From Zygnema cylindricum (Eukaryota > Streptophyta > Zygnematophyceae > Zygnematales > Zygnemataceae), in the NCBI GenBank assembly GCA_037447655.1, contig JBBHKE010001045.1, positions 50,538-114,537 of the forward strand: a stretch of 64,000 bases of DNA. Reading direction: 5' to 3'. Position 1 is the first letter of the stretch; each line of letters opens with the position of its first letter. The notes below the pieces were generated by a model that was given only the letters and a program-made list of their open reading frames with translations, was not told where the DNA came from and did no database searches. This document shows, in pieces, positions 41,793 to 53,698 of the stretch. Both the position numbers and the translations under genes were made by a program.

Positions 41793-44700
41793 ATGGAGGT
41801 CTCAGAGCTGCAGGTTATGGGCCCACCCTCTAGAGTGCCCATATTGAATGGGACTAGGTTCATCTACTGGGAAAGTATGATGATAGGAGCCCTATATGAG
41901 AAATGATTTTTGGGAATAGTGAGTTGGTGAGTGAAGCGCCCATCCGATACTGTTATTCCTCCAAGGTTTGCGGAAGCAGATTTGGTAGAAAACCAGATCC
42001 ACCGTCATCAGAGGAGTCAGAGGACGGAGAAAGCATCGTGATGGAAAAAGGGAAAGAAAAAGAGAAAACCACACCTATAGCAACCGGATCTGGTTTCATC
42101 TCTCCTATTCCGAGGAATGAGGAGAATGACATCGATAGCTAAGACTACAACAACATGGCGGCGAAGCATTTTGTCCTCCGTCATCTCACACAAGGACTCG
42201 CAGGTCCTCGTTTACAGGTGGAAAGGGCATCCGTTCTGTGGGATGCTCTTATAGATATGTATCGTAGCGGTACTATTCAGGAACATAAGCTAGCAGATCA
42301 AAGGATTAATGGATACTATCACAAAGGAGAGAAGATGCTCGATTTCTGCAATGAGCTGGCTATACTCTTGATGGAGTTAGAGTGTGCCGGAAAAGTAGAA
42401 ACCGAGAAGGCAAAGGTTCACTGCTTACTCATGAAACTACCGAATGAGTATGAGAACATTGTGAACCGGGTATAGGATATGCCGGACTCCACGTGGATAT
42501 GGAATTTGGTAGTTGGTATGATCCTCGTCCGAGAGAACACAATCGAAATCCGGAGGGGAGTTAAGAGTGGACAAGCCTTGGCGGGCGGAGCAAGTTGGAG
42601 AAACAAAGATTCACGGAAACCCCTTGGAAGTAATGGAGGGGAAGATCAAACAAATCACTCCGATGGGTCCGGAACAAAGGGACCAAAGGGGCTTTGTCAT
42701 TTCTGCAAGAAACCCGGGCATTACATGGCGGAATGTACCAAACTGACCGAACTTCGTATAAAGGAGGGGCAGACCGGGGGTCCGCCACGAGGGAAGAAAA
42801 AGGCATTTATCACGCAGATTCTAGAGGAGGAGTCCGATGAGGAGGACGATGAACTTATTTTGGATGAGGAGTTCGAGGCAAAGACAGAAGTCGAAATTCC
42901 ACGAAAGCAAAAATGTGCCTTCGGTGGACTGAAATGCACATGTGGAGTGAAAGGTGAAAGAGGCTAGATTGTGGATTCAAATGCATCTATGCACATGTGG
43001 AAGGATAAGCATCTGTTTACTAAGCTGAGAAAGATCCCTACAGTAGAGATTGAATATGGGGATGGGAGGGTAGTGACCACTACTTATGTAGGATCGGTAG
43101 ATCTGAAAGTCATAGTGGAGGGAAAAACCTCAATAGTTACGTTCTCCGATGTATTGTTTATTCCGGAGTTAAACAAAAACCTTATCTCTACATCTGTATT
43201 AGATGATAAAGGATTTGAAACTAGCACTAGAAAAGGAGTTTTTACAGCTAGCTTTGAGGAAGATGTGTATTTCACTGTTGAGAAAGGTAGCCAACGGATG
43301 TTCAGGCTTGCTTTAAGTAATGAAAAACTCAAACTTTACTATGTTGGTGTCAATAATATTATGCTGTGGCATAAGAGACTTGGACATATGAATCTAGAAA
43401 AGTTAAAAGAAATGAAAAAGTTGGGAGTACTTGAAGGGATACACTTTGGGGAAAATGAAAATGTGAGTGATTGCAGTGGGTGTGCTCAAGGTAAAGCACA
43501 CAGATTACCATTCCCAAAAGAAGCAACTTATAAAGGAGAAAAAGTTCTTGATCTGGTACACACGGACATTTGGGGACCAGCGAGAGTGTCATCACCCGAA
43601 GACAAAAGATTTATGCTAACCATTACTGATGATTGGTCCCGGTACTCCCGGGTATACTTTCTGAAAAACAAATCAGAAACTCCGGAGTATTTCAAACATT
43701 ATAGGGCATGGACCGAGAAACTGCACGAGACCCCAATAAAGACAGTAATAAGTGACAATGGAGGGGAATATACCTCCCATCAGTTTGAGGAGTTCTTAAG
43801 GGAGGATGGTGTTCAACATCAAAAGACAGTTCCAGAAAACCCAGAACAGAATGGTGTTGCCGAGAGATTGAATAGGACACTAAATGATAGTGCCCTAAGT
43901 ATGTTGTCAGATAAACAGATAGGAAAAAAAAATTTGGGCCGAAGCTATGAATTGTGCTAATTATTTGAGAAACAGAGTACTAACTTCGGCAGTGAAAGGC
44001 CAAACTCCATATGAGAAATGGACTAGCCGAAAACCAGATCTATCTCACTTAAAGGTTTTCGGTAGTAAAGTCTTTAGTTTAGATACAGATAAATCAAACT
44101 GGAAACTAGATCCTAAAGGGAAACCCGGATACTTGCTAGGATATGATGAGGATGTAAAAGGGTATAGAGTGTATGATCTAAAGAGAGAAGATATAATTTT
44201 AGTAAAGCATCTGGTAGCTATAGATGAAGGGAAGTCGGTAGATCCCTTTAAATCCTCAAAGTCAGTCAGAATTAGATTTGAGTCAGATAATTCTGATGAC
44301 TTTCATCTTTCTAACTATCCAGATCTTCAAGAAGATGATATCCTTGCAGATTCAAAACAGACACATAAAGACTTGAACTTGGAAACACCAATGACACAAA
44401 CGGAAGACGTGGTGGAAACAGATATGGATCCGAGGGACAAGGGAGAAGCCGTGGTGATTCGAAAGAATCCACGAGAACCATCTATCCCAGCCGCAGATTT
44501 TGAGGGAGGGAGAAGAAGCAGCAAAAGGCTTCAAGAGAAACAAGTTAACAACAAGGTAACTAAACTGTCTCACCCAGACGAACCTCAAACATATGAAGAG
44601 GCAATGAACTGCCCGGAAAGAAACCGGTGGAAGACAGCCATCAATGAAGAGATGACTTCAATCATGGCGGCTGACACATGGGAGTTGGTAGACTGTCCAC

Positions 44701-46166
44701 CCGATAGAAAACCAATTGGATGTAAGTGGGTTTTCCAACTAAAACTGAATCGAGACAATACTATTGAGCCGTATAAGGCCCGATTAGTGGCAAAAGGCTT
44801 TACTCAGAAAGATGGAATAGACTACGAAGAAACCTTCGCTCCAGTCGTCAGATTTCCCTCAGTCCGGATACTTCTCACTATGGCAGCTGTAGAAGACATG
44901 GAATTTCACCAGATGGACATAAAGACAACTTTGCTACATGGAGAACTAGAGGAGGAGATCTTTATACGACAGCCGGAAGGATTCGTGGAACAAGGAGAGG
45001 AAAGTAAGGTATGCGGGTTGATCAAATCTCTCTATGGTTTGAAATAAGCCCCCAAACAATGGAACAAGAAACTTGATGAGTTCCTTACTGGTCTCGGATA
45101 CATTCGCATCAGTTCAGATCATTCAATTAATGTTTTTGAAGATGAGGAAGGTGTCATCTTTATTCCAATTTATGTTGATGATCTTCTTATTCTAAGTAAG
45201 GCATTAAAAAACGTCAACAAACTAAAAACAGATCTAAAGGGAAGATTTGAAATGAAGGATATGGGGGAGGCTAGATATATTTTGGGAATACAAGTAGAGA
45301 GAGATAGAAAAAAAAGGATAATTAGACTAAGTCACAAAGAGGCAATTGGAAACATGCTGGAAGAATTTCAGATGAACAAAGCCAATAGTTGCACAACTCC
45401 CATGGATCTAAAGAAAGAAAGTGAAGGGAGTGAGAAAGGAGACATCCTAATTCTAGATGATGAACTAGGTCCTGAAGAAAAGAAGTTTATGCAGACTATT
45501 CCATACAGACAAGTAGTGGAAAGTCTGATTTATTTTATGAATTGTAAGAGACCGGATTTGGCAGCAGCTGTAGGAGTGCAAAGTAGGAGTCTAGATGCTC
45601 CTACCAAAATAGATTGGGAAGCAGCTAAAAGGGTCCCCAGATATCTCATAGGAACTAGAGATCTATGGCTACATCTGGGTGAGGAAAACACTGACATCAC
45701 CACTTGGAGTGATGCCAGCTAAGGGGATGCTCCGATGAGAAAATGTACATCTGGATATGTGTTGTATGTGGGGAATGGTGCTTGTTGCTGGAGCAGTAAG
45801 CAGCAAAAGGTCATTGCTGAGTCTACCATGGAGGCAGAGTATATGGCATCTTGCTCTGCTATGAAGGAATTGATGTGGGTCAAATCCTTGCTTAGTGAAT
45901 TGGGGTACCTAAAGAGTGGAATTCAGAAAATATTCAGTGATAATCAAGCAACAATTGCAATTGCTGCTAATCCCAAACAACTTTTTAAAGCAAAACACAT
46001 GGACATCAGACTTAGCTTTGTTAGAGAAAAAGTGGAGAACAAAATAATAAGTCTAGAATACAAACCAGACAGTGAGATGGTGAGCGACATGATGACTAAG
46101 CCTGTACCGTCTCCTAAATTAATTTTTTGCAGAGAGAGATGTGGACGTAAAATTAAAAGTGACTAG
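41793..46166 (+). pseudogene. Copia E9 gag-pol, nearly complete
   Basis: Best-preserved element of the window. Gag starts in the LTR at 41793 (MEVSELQVMGPPSRVPI). Gag to about 42960 with intact zinc knuckle CHFCKKPGHYMAEC (about 42700); protease VDSNAS (about 42970, Gly to Asn in the active-site loop); GAG-pre-integrase HHCC 43365-43490; integrase HTDIWGPA (about 43560), SDNGGEY (about 43752), AERLNRT (about 43858); post-integrase 43947-44470; reverse transcriptase 44560-45250 with YVDDLL; RNase H to KSD at 46166. Breaks: stops at 41904, 42140, 42473, 42965, 45045 and 45720; one frameshift in gag after 41904; one in an A9 run at 43924-43932. Polypurine tract AATAAGGGGAA precedes the 3' LTR. 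Confidence 0.93.
41813..41827 (+). other. Half-tRNA primer-binding site (E9)
   Basis: GGTTATGGGCCCACC immediately after the LTR end, inside the Gag frame. Same site as in E2 and E6. Confidence 0.85.
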
Positions 46167-46179
46167 AAAATAAGGGGAA

Positions 46180-47175
46180 TGTTGAAATTAAAGGTATTTT
46201 CTAGGTTATTTAATTAAGTTAAATAGGAGTAGGAAAAAGCAGAGGCAACCTTCTTCTAACTTCTCTCTCTAGCCCTCATCTTGTCGTAGTCCCTGAAAGG
46301 TTGGAGAAGAAGCTAGAGCCATGGCTGCCTATGCTCCTTCTTGTCAGAAGGCAGATCATTGGTAAACTTACCAAAAGGATTGACGGACCCAGGATTTGAT
46401 CCCGGTACCTACCGTCCGTTAATCTAGCCGTTAGTCTTAACCTGTAGTCTAAGACCAGTGCTGAAGTATATAGGGTACGATAGCTACTTAAAGATAACAA
46501 AATAGAGAAGTTCGGTTAAATGACAAACGGACCACAATCACACAGACACAGTTAAATAGAATTACACTTAAAAGTATTGTTTGTATTTTAAACGGCTATA
46601 AATTAAAGCCGACATCAATCCAACAACAGAGAAAGAAGTCGGCATCGCGGAACGATCTATTTGGCGGTTTGCGGTCATAGCCACACCGGGTGACACGTGG
46701 CAGCATGACATTGGATGACCGCATCTCCGAGACATACAATGGCAAACCGGGATATGGCAGGCGTCGTTTTTTTTTTTTTTTTTTGGCCATGTCGTACAAT
46801 GGCCGTACAAAAAGTACTCCGGACAAAGTACCTGTCTGTACTATACACTTAATTGATTGGCTCCGTACATCAGTAGTAAAGGGTTTAAAGAGGGGTTAGA
46901 ACTTAGGAAATTAGAGGTAGTCGACTCTCTCCCAGAGAGCTTCTGTATAAAAGGTCATCTTTGACCATTGATAATTTACTGCTCAGGGGAGCAAATTCAA
47001 GGATTCTTTTTGTGGCAGACTCAACGGAGTTAACTCTTTCAAGGGGTGCACTTTGGTTGGTCTGTATATTGTATGGGTGTCAGCTATACTTGTACAAAAA
47101 CACGGGGTTGAGGTCATCCTAGAGGCTTCTAGTAAGCTGCCTTCTTTGAGTACCAATGGAGGTCTCAGAGTTGCA
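46180..47175 (+). repeat. Copia E9 3' LTR (type C)
   Basis: 996 bp, the same layout as the 5' LTR: tRNA-like block 46380-46465, GTAC cores 46794, 46805 and 46814, TATAAAAG 46946-46953, H1 46981-46992, H2 47018-47031, end ATGGAGGTCTCAGAGTTGCA. A T run of 18 (46767-46784) replaces the short T run of the 5' LTR and explains most of the length difference. The flanking pentamers ATCCT (left of E9) and ACTTT (right) do not match. Confidence 0.92.
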
Positions 47176-48506
47176 ACTTTTTCACCAGTTGTAAGGTTTC
47201 CATCTGTCCGCATCTTACTTACATTAGCTGCGATAGAGGATTTTGACATCCACCAAATGGATGTCAAAACTGCCTTTTTGCATGTGATTTAGATGGGGTT
47301 ATTTACATGATGCAACCTGAGGGTTATGAGGAAGCAGGAAAAGAAAATCTTGTGTGCAGACTTTTAAAATCTTTGTATGGCCTAAAACAGGCCCCTAGGC
47401 AATGGAACCGTAAGTTAGATGAGTTCTTGATAGGATTAGGATTTACTAGAATTAGCTCAGATCATTCAGTAAATGTGATGTGTGGTGATAATCCTGATGA
47501 GGTGATATTCATTGCTGTGTATGTTGATGATTTGCTGCTAATAAGTAGGAACAAAGAAAGAATTGCTAGAGTAAAACAGGCTCTTAATTCACAATTTGAA
47601 ATGAAGGATTTGGGGGAGGCAAAATATATCCTTGGAATACAAGTTGAAAGAGATAGAGTAAAGAAAATAATTAGGCTAACTCAAAAAGAAGCGATAGGAA
47701 ACATGTTGGAAAAAATTGGCTTGGCTGATGCTAAAGGTTGTGGAACTCCTATGGCGTAAAAGCAAAAACTTGAAGGAATGGAGCATGAGTTTGGAGTCAT
47801 AATAGATGAGGAACTTAGTCTAGAACAACAAAAAATTATGTCCCAAGTACCTTACAGACAAGTAGTAGGAAGTCTTATTTACTTCATGAATTGCACTAGG
47901 CCCGATATAGCTGCAGCTATAGGTGTATTGAGCAGAAGTCTGCAAAATCCACGAAAGAGAGACTGGGAGGCAGCAAAAAGGGTTTTAAGGTATCTTGTTG
48001 GGACAAGAAATCTTTGGCTTACTTTAGGAGGGGACAAGGTTAGCATTAAAACTTGGAGTGATGCTAGCTATGGTGATATGCCAAGTAGGAAGTCTACAAC
48101 TGGGTATGCCATTCAGATTGGAAGTGGAACTTGTAGTTGGAGCAGTAAACTTCAAAAAGTCACGGCTCAATCTACTATGGAAGCCGAATACATGGCTGCG
48201 AGCGCAGCATTGAAAGAGCTGCTATGGATTAATGCATTTCTTCAAGAATTGGGTTTTACACAACACGGGACACAAATAATGTGGTGCGACAATCAGGCAG
48301 CCATTTTTGTGGCTACAAACCCAAGTCACCATTTTAATAGTAAGCATATGGACATTCGGCTACATTTGGTACGAGAGAAAGTATTTGCAAAAGTTGTCAA
48401 ACTTTGGTATATGCCTGATGAGAAAATGGTTGCGGACATGTTGACAAAAGCCCTTCCTTCTCTTAAGTTAGAGTACTGCAAAAAAGCATGTGGTCTATGT
48501 GAGTAA
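47176..48506 (+). pseudogene. Copia E10 reverse transcriptase and RNase H, almost intact
   Basis: Starts inside reverse transcriptase at FSPVVRFPSVRILL, then DIHQMDVKTAFLH, a one-base deletion near 47286, QPEGYEEAGKENLVCRLLKSLYGLKQ, catalytic YVDDLLLIS (about 47520) and MKDLGEAKYILGIQ. One stop at 47757. RNase H 47778-48506 is an unbroken frame with WSDASYGD, QSTMEAEYMA, CDNQAAI and KHMDIRLHLV. The lineage resembles E5 more than E9. The 5' two-thirds of the element are missing. A polypurine tract AAGGGGAG leads into its 3' LTR. Confidence 0.9.
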
Positions 48507-48528
48507 GTCTTCTAAAGCTTAAGGGGAG

Positions 48529-49196
48529 TATTGAAAAGTAAGCTTTAGTAAGCCTTAGAAATTTGAGTCTATGACTTAGAATATTTTTGGAATACACAGT
48601 GTTCAATATTGACCAAATTTAGTGTGGATTTTTTGTAGTATCTACACGAATAGTTATCTTTAAGTAAATTAGTGTGTAGGGCCGCCAATGATTGTAGACT
48701 TGATAAGAATCATCCGGAATTTAAGGTATAGATATTGTTAGTGGACAATTCTGGTCCAAACACTTAGATTTTTGTCAGTAGGCTATTTGGTGAACCTTGT
48801 ACATACGTTTTAGATATTTTGAGGATCTTTAGAGTATTTAATTCAATTAGGAATGATCAGTTTGAAATAGAATGTACATTCTACACAAGAGTTAAGGAAA
48901 TGAGAGCAGTGAGTGCAGTTTAAGGTGTTTTATGCTCTAGTATCTCTAATTTGCTTGTAGTACATGTTTGTTTGGTTGAAAGACCTCTTCATTTGGAGTT
49001 ACATATCTTACACTATAGATGTAGTCTTTTAGGCATTTCTCTTTGGGTTTGCTTCCGCTAACATGTCTGGTAATGGCTCAGCTCCTATTACAAGTGCTCC
49101 TATTAGCCCTAGTGCTCCACCTGCTCTTGCAGGTGTAAGTGTGACTCCTAGTGGGAGTGGATCACAGCCGAGTCTTAATGCCCATGACATTCAACA
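48529..49196 (+). repeat. Copia E10 3' LTR
   Basis: 668 bp. Starts TATTGAAAAGTAAGC (TG mutated to TA) and ends CATTCAACA. The last 134 bp are an open frame from the ATG at 49063 (MSGNGSAPITSAPIS...HDIQQ), the LTR-encoded Gag N-terminus. Frames extending past 49196 run into foreign DNA and are not part of the element. Confidence 0.78.
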
Positions 49197-52100
49197 AGTT
49201 GGGCGGAAGTTGTCCTTGGTTACCAAAGTTTTGTCTTCCGATCCTCCTCTTTGCTTCCGTTCCATCTGTTTTTTAGTTCTTTCAGCTCTCTCATTTTCCC
49301 ATTCCTTCTGCTTTAGGGTAAGTTATGAGTTGAACTTCCGTGGGTAGTGCTTCCACCCATGTTCGTTTTGCTGACAGTTCAGACAATTGTACAAGAAGAA
49401 TCTGTCATCGGCTCCCATAGCTGGTTTTGATCCGCTATCAATCACCTGTTTCCCCTTAAGCTTCCGTAAAGTTTGAAGTTCTATTGTCTCATCGTTGTTC
49501 CAAAACAATTCTCTGGCAAATCTTGCAAAATTTCCCATGGCTTTGTCGGTGACTGCCTTTTCCCTTGCTTCACTATGAACAAAGTGGTCGTAGAGTTTCA
49601 TAGCGACCACCGAAATTTCCTTAGAAGACAAAATGATATCCTGGGTGGCCTGGCTTGCAATCCAATTGTCGAGTGCGGTCTGCCCCGTGGGCCCGAAGGA
49701 ATTTCGGACTGCAATGAAATATTTGGTGGCCATAGCCAGAAGATCAATGGTTGATAGTTTCTTCTTTTGACAAAGGCTGGACATTTTTTTAAAAAGAGTT
49801 TGTGGTGTCTCACTTTTCAGACACCGGAATTCTGTGAACTCCTGGATAGCAAATTCATTCCTCTCGGTGTAAAGGAGTCTCCAGATGTTCAAAATAGTAG
49901 GGCAGGGTGTGGGGTTGGCAACCATTCTGGTGGTAGCTTGGGCTGCTTGTATTGCTTGCAGATGGTTCATATAAGCTTGCCCTTGGTCATGTAATTTCAT
50001 GTCATTTGTGTAGGTTTGGGTGACAGGGGTGGCTGCAGCTGCAGCCAAGTTTGCCTCTGATTGTAAAACAGCCGCATCCAAAAGCGAGTCCGAAATCTTG
50101 ATGTTAGGCGCCATCAAGAGTGGTTGTCGCTATTTATAGTCTGCTAGGGCTCCCTTAAAGAGATAGTTGACCATCATCGAGAAATGGGTAGTTTTGAAGT
50201 CATCCGGGATTGCCCCTCCGTTGTACTTATTGATCTCGGATTGGGTGAAAGATTTCCACAACAGTTCGAAATCAAAAAAAGCTATTCCATAACTATCTCC
50301 CGTAAAGATCCGGACGTCCCCCATCTCTTTCTCTTCCTCTGCGAGATAGGTGAATTGAGGCGAGGTCGGTTTGGTGGGGCTGACAAACTGAGCCGGCAAA
50401 GTTGCTCTTGGATCTACACCTTCTAGATCCAAACCGCCTTCTCCTCCGCTAGGACGAGCGGGTGTAACTTCTGTGATCCCCCCCCCCACTGAGGATGGTC
50501 TTGTTGTTAAAGTGAGAGTTAGATTTCGGGCACCTCTAGATCTAAAAGCGTATTATTCCTCACTTAGAACTGTCTCCACTCATGGAATATGGAGCCGAGG
50601 TCCGGTCGAAGGCCTTTGTGGAATTGAAGGTGGCGGAGACGGCGACGGAGACTGTTGAGGCCTTGTAGGAAAAGGCGTTTGTCTCCTGGTTCGCCTCCTA
50701 GATGTCTCGGGAGGTGGAGTTCCTGAGATGGAGGAAGGAGAACGCCAGTGAGGCGGTGAGTAGGCGAGGACGTCGTGTTTGTACGGTAAGACAGGTGGGC
50801 CCGTTGACCGACTAACTGTGGCAGCAGGAAAAATGGATGGCGAACGAGAGGTGGCTACCGGTGGTGATGGTGGAGGAGATGAGGCGACAGGTGGTGATGG
50901 TGGAGGAGATGAGGCGACAGGTGGTGATGGTGGAGGAGTGGACAGTCCGAGGGAAATGTGGAGTCTCCGGTCAGGTTGTAGTTGCACCACGGCCTCCACA
51001 GTGGAAGATCCAGCCACTGAGACAAAGGTAGGATGCTTAGCGGTAGCGGCTTCAACGTTACCCGATAAATTTGCACCCAACCCCTTTCTGTTAAGCCTTG
51101 TAGTTTCCTCTCTTTCCCGCTTAAGTGGAGATTTCGGTCCACGTCATGGTGAAGTCCTTGGAGCCTTCGTTGCAGGCGAAGTTGCCTACCCACGAGGTTG
51201 TCCTCCCGCAGAGGGACCTGTCCTTTGAGGAGGAGCTACTTGTCCACTAAGAATCCCTCCTGTCCATCGTCTAGCCGCTCGAATCATAAGCAGTTCTTGT
51301 TCAAGTGCCTCCTTCTTTTCCTTTTCAAGAGACTCCCAGTCTATGGTGACGGGTCCGGCCCTTGCCGTAGCGTCACTCTGCGATCGCAGAATGTCGACCA
51401 GTTTCTGGGTGCTGCTCACTACACTAAAGAGATCCGCAATCCCTAAACCCTCTACCTCGGGGTCTGTGGGTCTCGAACGCCACAACCCTTCAGAAGGTCG
51501 AACAACCGGTGATGGTGGAGATAACGAGCTCGAAAAAATTGAGGCAAAAGGGAAGAACGGCTCTTCTTTAGGTCGAGAGCAAACCTGCCATTGCTGTCCC
51601 GATGATCGAACCGATGCACTCTCTTGGGCTCTGGTAACCCCCGCTGGCTTGTCCCTTTTCCATCCCGGGCCCGAGATGTTGCCGTGCCCTTGGACGGTCC
51701 GCTGGTTGCAGTGTCCACGGATTGGGTGAGCTGTTGGCGTGAAGTTGAGGGCATCCCCAGTTGCTCCCGGACTGAGGTCGAAGAGCTGCTCTCGAACGAC
51801 CTGATGAGTATCTCAACGACACCTCCCACTAGGCGTACGATCCTGGCTCTATTGGTTCTGGCTACCCGCTGTACCAACTCCTTTTTTACCTTCAACACAT
51901 GGAGATTGTGAAGGGCTAGGTTTCCTTCCGACCTGGCCGGGAAGGGTCTGCCAAAATTTCACGATCCATGTACATTTCAGCTGTCGAAGCCTTAGATCTG
52001 GTATAGCGCCCGACCTCAAGAAGGTGACCAAGGACGGCTTCCTTATGAGCCAAACCCTTCCTACGTGATTTGGGAGATATCGGCTATTTCTCAACCTTCT

Positions 52101-52370
52101 CCGCGGCCCGAGCTTTGGCAGCCTCAAACAAGGTAGGAAAGTTCTCAAGAGAAAAGACAGGTAGAGGTGGAGGAGTGGGTTGTCTCACTGGTTGTTTTAG
52201 AGGAGTCTCAGTTGTAACGGTCGGTGGCATCATTCCCTTCAGAAACTGCTCTATGTTCAAAGGAGATGTAAAGAGGACTGATTTCTCGAGCACTTGGGAC
52301 TTTTCCTCTGGTGCAAACGTCTCCTTACTACCCTGTTCCTCAGATCTGATTTCCGGAGCCCCTTTTTTCT
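49197..52370 (-). pseudogene. Gag-like gene of unrecognised retroelement E11
   Basis: A long broken minus-strand reading, right to left: FSLENFPTLFEAAKARAAEKVEK (about 52140), a Ser/Pro/Arg-rich middle with PPPSPPVASS tandem units (about 50940-50860), EEEKEMGDVRIFTGDSYGIAFFDFELLW (about 50330-50260), IPDDFKTTHFSMMVNYLF (about 50200), then 50117-49323 with ISDSLLDAAVLQSEANLAAA, a helical capsid-like region (LYTERNEFAIQEFTEF, FGPTGQTALDNWIASQ) and a zinc-knuckle-like CLNCQQNEHGWKHYP whose last Cys is lost. Lys/Glu-rich tail to 49197. The domain layout and knuckle indicate a Gag; I cannot place the lineage and no pol follows. It is interrupted on the left by the E10 LTR end. Confidence 0.55.
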
Positions 52371-52399
52371 AATCTTCTCCCCCTTCCATCGAGTGATGG

Positions 52400-53698
52400 C
52401 TAACGGACAGAAGTGTCGAAACCATCGGTAAAGAGATCCCTAACTCCTCTCAAGAAGTGAGGATCCCAAAATCTGAAGCTCTTATCCCCTCTAATCTGAA
52501 AGAGACAAGGTTGCTTTTCAGTACTGTGCTGGTCCTCTGGAAGTCTAACAAATATTCCCTCAAAACCCACTGTTCTGGTCCAAAAGATTATGGGAGTTAA
52601 CCCTGGCTGAAATGGAACCAAAGCCCAAAAAAGACTACCAAAGAGAGAACAAAGACACTCCCACGCAGAATAATGGAAAAATAAAAGAATAATAAGCTGT
52701 TTCAGAATTAACAATATCACCTTGCTGTAGAAAAATAGAGATAAAGATAGGATTAATAATAATAGCAAGCGAGCTTAACATACCCCCAAAAGGCACGTTG
52801 ACAACACGAGGAGACGAAATCTCTCGAAACTGGTAATGTACTCCTTAACTCCTCGGCTTCCGCAACTTGGAACTGGCAAGACCCCTCTCGGTATCAAACA
52901 GCCACAAGTCCCAAATCGCCCAAACTGGAAAGATAGTGCCAACTACCCAACCGAACTACGATTTCCACAAAGGACAAATGCAAACCAAGATGGCAATAAG
53001 ATCACAATCACATAAAAACAAAGGTTCTCCAAAAAAGGTTTGTTGGAATTTATAAGGTTTTTATCAAGAGACAGTATTGAAAAGCAACCTGTCTCCTTCG
53101 GCCCCAAATGCCTTATACATCAAAGTTTGTCCTACTGTAGGGGCCAAAGTCAAAGCAATGCCAGAAGCCAATCAGCCGCCAGCAATTGTTATCGTACTGA
53201 CATAAGACAAAACACTATGTACTACACTTAGGGCAAAAAGTTAGGCAACCGGCTGCGGCTGGATTTTCGGCAAAAGGTCCTCCTATGGTCTAGTAATAGG
53301 CAACAAAGTCCTGAATTGACGTGAAACCGCCTAACTTAGACCCAAAGTAATAAATGCTCTCCCATTCCATTGGGCGTGAACTAAAATCCTACAAACGACT
53401 AATAGCAATATCTACAAAACAATCCTAAAGGTTACGTGGCTTTCCACAATATACCCCTCCACTAGAGCTACATAGAACAGATGTCAGGTCATGGAGCCGC
53501 CACCGTTCCAACGGACTAACTCCGTCATTCGACCTCCGTTTGAGGTGAACTAAATTGCGTTGTGCTCCTATGTGATTATACAAAGATCTGATCAGGCTGG
53601 TTGTCCTCCCTTTCTTTGTACGCTGGGGTCCGTACAGAGTGGAATAAGGCCCCGGAAATCTTGGTAGAAACGTGTAGAGAATGCAGACGAGCTTGACA
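52400..53698 (-). repeat. E11 LTR/leader-like repeat, copy 1
   Basis: Colinear with 56167-57364 in the same orientation (shared words GTTTCAGAATTAACAA, CCCAAATGCCTTATACATCA, CTGACATAAGACAAAA, in order). Lies just upstream of the E11 gag on the minus strand, as an LTR plus leader would. Minus start TGTCAAGCTCG at 53698; the left limit is uncertain. No gene is supported here. Confidence 0.6.

Larger units (their letters stand above)
40828..41812 (+). repeat. Copia E9 5' LTR (type C)
   Basis: 985 bp. Starts TGTTGAAATTAAAGG, ends ATGGAGGTCTCAGAGCTGCA before the primer site. CCATGGCTGCC near 40966; antisense tRNA-like block 41026-41105; CACGTG 41342-41347; GTAC cores at 41431, 41442 and 41451; ATTGG (inverted CCAAT) near 41491; inverted repeat CTCTC/GAGAG just upstream of TATAAAAG 41583-41590; H1 41618-41629; H2 41655-41668. 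Over the first 330 bp I count by eye about a dozen differences from the 3' LTR. Confidence 0.92.

Noticed and set aside
40828-47175. E9 as an autonomous active element
   Set aside because: Six in-frame stops and two frameshifts in gag-pol, plus diverged LTRs and no target duplication.
49063-49347. Plus-strand frame of 94 residues as a gene
   Set aside because: It begins as the LTR-encoded Gag start of E10 and crosses the LTR end at 49196 into antisense E11 sequence; the second half is not a real product.
50860-50945. CRISPR-like direct repeats
   Set aside because: Tandem 30-bp units without spacers, in phase with a proline-rich coding repeat of a eukaryotic retroelement.
50779-51228. Gly/Asp-rich plus-strand frame
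   Set aside because: It is the reverse of the tandem proline-rich repeat of the minus-strand E11 gag.
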